This document shows positions 6,215 through 9,626 of a DNA stretch of 9,626 nt, piece by piece. Every line of letters starts with the position of its first letter. Position 1 is the first letter of the stretch. The position numbers and the translations under genes are program-made. This DNA comes from Nitrospirota bacterium (lineage in GTDB: Bacteria > Nitrospirota > UBA9217), in contig JAFNGD010000155.1 in assembly GCA_017885365.1 (NCBI GenBank), forward strand, positions 5,697 to 15,322, in the 5' to 3' direction. The notes under the pieces are model-generated. The model did no database searches. It was not told the origin of the DNA and worked only from the letters and a program-made list of their open reading frames with translations.

Positions 6215-7123
6215 ATGGGAGTGCTGGACAGCATCGGCAACACACCGCTTGTCAGGCTCGAGTCGCTCAATCAGAATCCGCGCGTGAACGTCCTCGCGAA
6301 GCTCGAGGGCAACAACCCGGGGGGAAGCGTGAAAGACCGCATCGCCCTCTTCATGGTACGCGATGCCGAGCGCGCCGGCAAGATCAAAAAGGGCGACACC
6401 ATCCTCGAGGCGACCTCGGGGAACACCGGCATCGGCCTGGCCATGGTCGGCGCGGCCCTGGGCTACAAGGTCGTGCTCACCATGCCCGAGTGCGTGAGCA
6501 CGGAGCGCCGGAAGATCCTGGAGGCCTTCGGCGCGGAGCTGATCCTCTCCCCGGGCTGCGAAGGTACCGACGGCGCCATCAAGGTGGCCCGCCGCATGAT
6601 GGACGACGCAGGCACCAAGTATTTCATGCCGAACCAGTTCGACAATCCGGCCAACGTCCTGGCCCACTACGAGACCACGGGCAAAGAGATCATCGAGCAG
6701 ACGGGCGGCAGAGTCGACGTCTTTGTCGCGGGCATGGGCACCACCGGCACCCTCATGGGCGCAGGCAGGAGGCTCAAGGAGCATGATCCGAAGGTCCGCA
6801 TCATCGGCGTGGAGCCCAATCTCGGCCACAAGATCCAGGGCCTCAAAAACATGCAGGAATCCATCGTCCCGAAGAACTACGACCCGACCTTCCCCGACGA
6901 GAAGGTCCGTGTAAGCGACGACGACGCCTTCACCACCACCCGTGAGCTCGCACTCAAGGAGGGCCTCTGCGTCGGCATGAGCAGCGGCGCCGCCGTCTGG
7001 GGCGCCCTCGAGATGGCGAAGCGGATGGACAAGGGCACCGTCGTGGTAATCCTGCCGGACCGCGGCGACCGGTACCTGAGCACGGCGCTCTTCACCTCGG
7101 TCTGCGCCAAGTGCCCGCCGTGA
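6215..7123 (+). CDS. cysM: Cysteine synthase (CysM/CysK family)
   Basis: A 302-residue PLP-dependent beta-replacement enzyme that makes L-cysteine from O-acetylserine (or a related activated serine) and sulfide in the cytoplasm. Seen: IGNTPLVRL (7-15), GGSVKDR with the PLP Lys40, EATSGNTGIGLA (66-77), the phosphate loop GMGTTGTLMG (173-182), GMSSGAA (254-260) and PDRGDRYLST (281-290). MPECVSTERRKILEAFGAEL is the substrate loop region. The short length fits CysM-type enzymes slightly better than long CysK forms, but the two cannot be separated with certainty by eye. AAGGA lies seven bases before the ATG; a longer frame to 6008 has no fitting homology before this point. The C-terminus SVCAKCPP adds two Cys. 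No terminator follows: an octamer array begins 11 bases after the stop. Confidence 0.95.
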   Translation: MGVLDSIGNTPLVRLESLNQNPRVNVLAKLEGNNPGGSVKDRIALFMVRDAERAGKIKKGDTILEATSGNTGIGLAMVGAALGYKVVLTMPECVSTERRKILEAFGAELILSPGCEGTDGAIKVARRMMDDAGTKYFMPNQFDNPANVLAHYETTGKEIIEQTGGRVDVFVAGMGTTGTLMGAGRRLKEHDPKVRIIGVEPNLGHKIQGLKNMQESIVPKNYDPTFPDEKVRVSDDDAFTTTRELALKEGLCVGMSSGAAVWGALEMAKRMDKGTVVVILPDRGDRYLSTALFTSVCAKCPP

Positions 7124-7134
7124 TCAATGCGGAC

Positions 7135-7166
7135 ATGGAGACGCGGGGACGCGGAGACACGGAGAT
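7135..7166 (+). repeat. Octamer array A, four units of GCGGAGAC type
   Basis: Four tandem octamers, ATGGAGAC, GCGGGGAC, GCGGAGAC and ACGGAGAT, directly after cysM and with the purine-rich strand in the cysM sense. Similar arrays, inverted, lie at 7586-7722 and 8926-8967. Confidence 0.8.
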
Positions 7167-7180
7167 AAAAACCGGAACCA

Positions 7181-7573
7181 TCATTCAACTGATGTGTCGC
7201 GAATCGTCCATTTGTTTGCATCACGAATCATTATAACGAGCTTCGCCATAATGTTCTCATATTTCTTGTCCAGCCGATCAGCCATCGATTTTTCCATATA
7301 ATCACAGCGCAGAGCTATCTCGATCCATGTTTGGGTTTCACATGCTTCCGATTCAGAGTCATTTAACTTGCTTTTAAAAGCAGCCTCGTACCTTCTTTTT
7401 CTCCAAGCTTCAGCAATGTTGGCTGCCACCGACCGGGAGGATCGGCGGATCTGATCTACGAGAGAATATTTCTCATCTGCCGGAAAAGATTTCGTGAGCT
7501 TATAGATCTCCATTGCCACATCCATCGATTCCCGCCAGACTTTGAGTTCTCGATAACTCCTGATGTTCGCCAT
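7181..7573 (-). CDS. Four-helix-bundle protein, S23/23S rRNA intervening-sequence family
   Basis: A 130-residue protein with the family hallmarks: SYRELKVWRESMDVAMEIYK at the N-terminus, FPADEKYSLVDQIRRSSRSV, AANIAEAWRKR, then a helix with ESEACETQTWIEIA and a final lysine-rich helix. Members were first found inside intervening sequences of 23S rRNA genes but are also widespread as single chromosomal genes; the molecular role is unknown, and the fold is shared with the Avd accessory protein of diversity-generating retroelements. No rRNA sequence surrounds it here. GGAGG lies seven bases before the ATG. It is visibly AT-richer than its neighbours and sits between inverted octamer arrays (A, and the array beginning at 7586), both signs of recent arrival. 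Confidence 0.9.
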   Translation of the reverse strand: MANIRSYRELKVWRESMDVAMEIYKLTKSFPADEKYSLVDQIRRSSRSVAANIAEAWRKRRYEAAFKSKLNDSESEACETQTWIEIALRCDYMEKSMADRLDKKYENIMAKLVIMIRDANKWTIRDTSVE

Positions 7574-7585
7574 GCTGCTGCCTCC

Positions 7586-7722
7586 ATCACCGCGTCTCCG
7601 CGTCTGCTTTCTCCCTCTGCCTCTCTTCCCCGTGTCTTCGCGTCACGTGTCACAGTGTGTGGCTTCTCTCACCTCTCCCCTTGTCCCCGCGTCTCCGCGT
7701 CACCGTGTCCCCGCGTCTGCTT
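7586..7722 (-). repeat. Octamer array B, degenerate clusters of GCGGAGAC type on the minus strand
   Basis: Read on the minus strand, clusters of ACGCGGGG, ACACGGTG, ACGCGGAG and ACGCGGGG (7682-7718), looser copies such as ACGCGAAG and ACACGGGG (7630-7650), and GCGGAGAC plus GCGGTGAT (7586-7601). Two clusters begin with the same AAAGCAGACGCGG. The right part encodes the last residues of the RlmL-like protein; the left part ends just before the ribosome binding site of the four-helix-bundle gene. Confidence 0.75.
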
Positions 7723-8865
7723 TTTCCTGCTCCCTGAATAGAGATCATACTCCAGCAGCCGGCACTCGATCCCACTGTTCCAGAACGGGATGCTGCGCTT
7801 CGGCTTGAGGCTCACCTTCTTGGCCAGAACAGGGCTGCCGGTGAACACATACCCGGTATATCCCCCGCACTTTTGCTTCAGGAAATCGCCGATGCCTTTG
7901 TAGACCGCTTCGAGCTGTGCCGCATCGCCCATCCGCTCGCCGTACTCCGGGTTCATCACCACTATACCGCCGCCCTCGGGCACCGGCGTCTCAGCGAAAT
8001 CACAAACAGCGAACTGGATGAGGTGCTCCACGCCGGCTGTTGCAGCGTTCTTCTTGGCCGCCTCGACCGCGGCAGGGTCGATGTCCGTGGCGATGATCCT
8101 TCCGGCAAGTTCCTTCTTCGACCGTTTCCGGGCGTCCTCGCGCAGTTTTTGCCACAAGGCCTCGTTGTATCCCGGGACGTGCATGAACCCGAAGTTCCCC
8201 CGAAGCAGGCCGGGCGCGCGGCCCAGGCCGATGAGCGCCGCCTCGATGGCAAGGGTCCCGCTGCCGCACATGGGATTGATGAAGCTCCTCTCCCCCTGCC
8301 AGCCTGTTGCCAGCACCACGGCTGCGGCCAGCGTCTCCTGCATCGGCGCCGCAAGCGGGATCTTCCGGTAACCGCGTCGGGAAAGCGATTCCCCCGACGT
8401 GTCGAGGTACACGGTGCAGCGGCTGTCCTTCCAGTACAGATGCACCACCGACCGTCCGCGCTCGGGGCCGGAATCGGGCCTCGTACCGCGCTTGTCCTTG
8501 ATCCGATCAACGATGGCGTCCTTGCACCTGAGGCTGGCGAAGCGCGTGTCCCGGATCGAGGGCGTCTCGACGCTCGAGGTCACGCATACGTATCCGTCAG
8601 CCGGGATGAGCTCCTCCCAGGGAATGTGCGACAGCTCCCGGTAGAGGGCATCGGCGTCCTTCGCTTCGAACTCCTTCAGGACAAAGAGCACGCGGTGCGC
8701 GGTGCGGAGGGACAGGTTCAGTTTCTGCGCGTCGTCGAGGGTCCCTTCGGTCTCGATGCCGGCAATGGCCTCGGAGAGGATGGAACAGTTGAGGGAAAGC
8801 AGTTCCTGCTTCAGGAAAGGCGGAATGCCCTTGGCACAGGTGATCAGTATTTTACTTTTTTGCAT
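7669..8865 (-). CDS. rlmL: RlmL-like 23S rRNA guanine-N2 methyltransferase (THUMP domain)
   Basis: A 398-residue SAM-dependent RNA methyltransferase. Residues 1-165 form a ferredoxin-like plus THUMP RNA-binding part (ILITCAKGIPPFLKQEL at the start, VHLYWKDSRCTVYLDTSGES at 141-160). The methyltransferase follows: FINPMCGSGTLAIEAALI (195-212) for SAM, ATDIDPAAVEAAKKNA (259-274), and the catalytic motif MNPEYGERMG (304-313), where NPPY is more usual. It matches the N-terminal half of E. coli RlmL, which makes m2G2445; the RlmK half is absent, as in many bacteria. The natural end seems to be about LLEYDLYSG (370-378); the last 20 residues come from an octamer array. The ATG at 8865 has no clear Shine-Dalgarno sequence. 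It lies 103 bases after clpS on the same strand. Confidence 0.92.
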   Translation of the reverse strand: MQKSKILITCAKGIPPFLKQELLSLNCSILSEAIAGIETEGTLDDAQKLNLSLRTAHRVLFVLKEFEAKDADALYRELSHIPWEELIPADGYVCVTSSVETPSIRDTRFASLRCKDAIVDRIKDKRGTRPDSGPERGRSVVHLYWKDSRCTVYLDTSGESLSRRGYRKIPLAAPMQETLAAAVVLATGWQGERSFINPMCGSGTLAIEAALIGLGRAPGLLRGNFGFMHVPGYNEALWQKLREDARKRSKKELAGRIIATDIDPAAVEAAKKNAATAGVEHLIQFAVCDFAETPVPEGGGIVVMNPEYGERMGDAAQLEAVYKGIGDFLKQKCGGYTGYVFTGSPVLAKKVSLKPKRSIPFWNSGIECRLLEYDLYSGSRKKQTRGHGDAETRGQGER

Positions 8866-8889
8866 GGATTGGTTGTTCTGCCGTCTTAA

Positions 8890-8907
8890 CGCAGGCTAAA
8901 GCCTGCG
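8890..8907. repeat. Interspersed palindrome CGCAGGCT-AA-AGCCTGCG
   Basis: Perfect 8-bp arms (8890-8897 and 8900-8907) around AA, followed by GCTAC. This CGCAGGCTAAAGCCTGCG sequence is a familiar type of interspersed palindromic repeat in several phyla. It stands 25 bases before the RlmL-like start codon, in the clpS to rlmL spacer. No run of T follows, so it is not a typical terminator. Confidence 0.65.
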
Positions 8908-8925
8908 GCTACCAGCTCATCGCTG

Positions 8926-8967
8926 TCGCCGTGTCTCCGTGTCATCCTCACCGTCCCCGCGTCTGCT
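8926..8967 (-). repeat. Octamer array C after clpS
   Basis: On the minus strand the array begins AGCAGACGCGGGGACGGTGA immediately after the clpS stop and continues through ACACGGAG and ACACGGCG. It carries the same GCAGACGCGG lead-in as two clusters of array B. The purine-rich strand is again the sense strand of the gene it follows. Confidence 0.75.
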
Positions 8968-8968
8968 C

Positions 8969-9256
8969 TTATTCCGGTTCGATCGTCGCGATCAACGAGA
9001 ACGACAGCAGCTGGTCCCGGTGAAACTCAGCCTGCTCCAGGGGCTCCACAATGCAGAGCGCCAGGCCGTTCTGGTGCGCCTCGATCATGATGCGCATGCA
9101 TTCCTGCTCTTCAAAATTGAAGACCTTCCGGAGCGTCTTCAGGACATGCTCCATGCTGTTCACGTCGTCATTATGCAGCAGGACCTTGTACCGCGGCATG
9201 ATGATCTTCTCACGGTCTATGACGGGGGCGGTCCTGGTCAGCGGATGTTCGGCCAT
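8969..9256 (-). CDS. clpS: ClpS, N-end rule adaptor of the ClpA(P) protease
   Basis: A 95-residue adaptor that delivers proteins with destabilising N-terminal residues to the ClpA/ClpC-ClpP protease in the cytoplasm. Seen: YKVLLHNDDVNSMEHV (23-38) with the N-degron pocket Asn29, Asp30, Asp31; VLKTLRKVFNF; and HQNGLALC (61-68) with the conserved His61 and Gly64. The ATG at 9256 gives a normal length; a TTG seven codons upstream (9277) is possible but adds nothing conserved. The usual neighbour clpA is not in the window: the next gene on this strand is rlmL, after an octamer array and a palindrome, so co-transcription is possible but a shared function is not evident. Confidence 0.93.
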   Translation of the reverse strand: MAEHPLTRTAPVIDREKIIMPRYKVLLHNDDVNSMEHVLKTLRKVFNFEEQECMRIMIEAHQNGLALCIVEPLEQAEFHRDQLLSFSLIATIEPE

Positions 9257-9312
9257 GGTCGAATGTCCAGTCGGCAAGTAGTTCTTTTCAACCTAAGAAC
9301 GGCATTTGACAT

Positions 9313-9405
9313 TTATACAATCGGATACGGGACAGATAAAGGCGGATCTTCCTCTGACAGGCAGATCACCGATATGTGATTGCTTTGGAATTTATCCGCC
9401 TTCAT
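9313..9405 (-). CDS. Possible 30-residue leader ORF upstream of clpS
   Basis: ATG at 9405 and TAA at 9313-9315 encode MKADKFQSNH, then ISVICLSEED, then PPLSVPYPIV. GCGGAG lies about ten bases upstream. A 9-bp inverted repeat, AAGGCGGAT (9339-9347) and ATCCGCCTT (9394-9402), spans nearly all of it, with a smaller ATCAC/GTGAT pair in the loop, so the same bases may be under structural rather than coding constraint. A weak -10 like TATAAA (9317-9312) overlaps its stop and could serve clpS. No homology is recognised; it may be chance. Confidence 0.25.
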   Translation of the reverse strand: MKADKFQSNHISVICLSEEDPPLSVPYPIV

Positions 9406-9417
9406 TATTATGTTACT

Positions 9418-9452
9418 CCGCTTCTGACCTGTCTAAATTCATTTTCTAGGTT
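9418..9452. repeat. Dispersed repeat, copy 2 (CTTCTGACCTGTCT type)
   Basis: Second copy of the 1117-1151 element, 29 of 35 positions identical, same orientation. It lies between the possible leader ORF and the terminator at 9481, in non-coding DNA. Confidence 0.6.
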
Positions 9453-9480
9453 TGATGTGGTGAGGGTAGCACAGGAGGAT

Positions 9481-9518
9481 AAAAAAAGAAAGCCCGGGAA
9501 CCTTTCGGCTCCCGGGCT
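9481..9518 (-). terminator. Rho-independent terminator of the gene entering from the right
   Basis: On the minus strand AGCCCGGGA (9518-9510) pairs with TCCCGGGCT (9499-9491) around a 10-base loop, followed by TTCTTTTTTT (9490-9481). It ends the transcript of the gene whose stop is at 9560-9562. Confidence 0.88.
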
Positions 9519-9530
9519 GTAATGGTCATT

Positions 9531-9547
9531 GTCCGCACACTGCGGAC
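9531..9547. other. Perfect 7-bp hairpin in the 3' trailer
   Basis: GTCCGCA (9531-9537), CAC, TGCGGAC (9541-9547). It lies between the probable stop codon at 9560 and the terminator at 9518 and lacks its own U-run. It may stabilise the 3' end of the transcript or be incidental. Confidence 0.45.
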
Positions 9548-9559
9548 CGATCAGGAGAC

Positions 9560-9625
9560 TCAACCCCCGCCATGTGATCCGATCCCGCAGACCGAGTGGT
9601 CGCCGGTGCCCAGCGATGAGAACTT
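9560..9625 (-). CDS. C-terminal end of an unidentified gene (cut by window edge)
   Basis: The minus-strand frame entering from the right reads KFSSLGTGDHSVCGIGSHGG plus one more Gly, then TGA at 9562-9560. The glycine- and histidine-rich ending and its place 42 bases before a strong terminator on the same strand make this the most likely frame of three; another minus frame stays open through the stretch. Product unknown. Confidence 0.4.
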   Translation of the reverse strand, partial: KFSSLGTGDHSVCGIGSHGGG

Positions 9626-9626
9626 G

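Noticed and set aside
6133..6270. Upstream extension of the YkgJ-like frame
   Set aside because: It would overlap the divergent cysM promoter and start and has no family similarity.
6152..6829. Open minus-strand frame opposite cysteine synthase
   Set aside because: Antisense shadow of a gene with full PLP-enzyme motifs, promoter and ribosome binding site.
7586..7722. Repeats considered as a CRISPR array
   Set aside because: Units are octamers in tandem with no spacers of constant length and no cas genes nearby.
7873..8889. Open plus-strand frame of 338 codons
   Set aside because: It lies antisense to the RlmL-like gene, whose SAM and THUMP motifs are clear; the plus frame is rich in Arg, His and Gly without any pattern.
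9257..9277. TTG start for clpS at 9277
   Set aside because: It adds seven unconserved residues, and the ATG at 9256 gives a normal family length.

Overview
The window is a GC-rich bacterial chromosomal segment (roughly 60% GC by eye) with mostly housekeeping genes, a small sensory cassette and several families of short intergenic repeats. The gene set (class A penicillin-binding protein, LipM-type octanoyltransferase, PilG/PilH-like response regulator with a DUF4388/PATAN-type partner, YkgJ-type cysteine-cluster protein, free-standing RlmL-like methyltransferase, S23-type four-helix-bundle protein) and the CGGAGAC-type octamer arrays suggest a Nitrospirota or Desulfobacterota/Geobacter-like Gram-negative. 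That placement is inference; no rRNA or other phylogenetic marker is present.

Layout from left to right. 1-852 (-): N-terminal 284 residues of a bifunctional PBP1A, cut by the window edge. 853-1242: intergenic region with outward promoters for both flanking genes and one copy of a dispersed repeat. 1243-2226 (+): a polytopic membrane protein of unknown function, followed by a strong terminator. 2305-2458: a 44-bp sequence present twice. 2501-4679 (-): a three-gene sensory cassette, transcribed response regulator, then DUF4388-like protein, then a Cache-HAMP receptor with no output domain, from a good promoter at 4760-4788. 4791-5026 (+): a broken second copy of the 3' end of the 1243-2226 gene with its own terminator, so the cassette lies between the two homologous ends. 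5120-6132 (-): lipM and a YkgJ-like gene overlapping by ATGA. 6149-7123 (+): promoter and cysteine synthase gene. 7181-7573 (-): an AT-richer four-helix-bundle gene bracketed by inverted octamer arrays. 7669-8865 (-): RlmL-like rRNA methyltransferase whose C-terminus runs into an octamer array. 8969-9256 (-): clpS. 9257-9626: leader region with a possible tiny ORF, a second copy of the dispersed repeat, a minus-strand terminator and the likely last 21 codons of another minus-strand gene.

Functionally, lipM (lipoyl assembly) and the YkgJ-like gene look translationally coupled, and the three sensory genes probably act together. The other genes are unrelated neighbours. The most unusual material is between and at the ends of genes: strand-biased octamer arrays at 3' ends, the four-helix-bundle gene inserted between them, the duplicated gene tail, and the receptor without an output domain.
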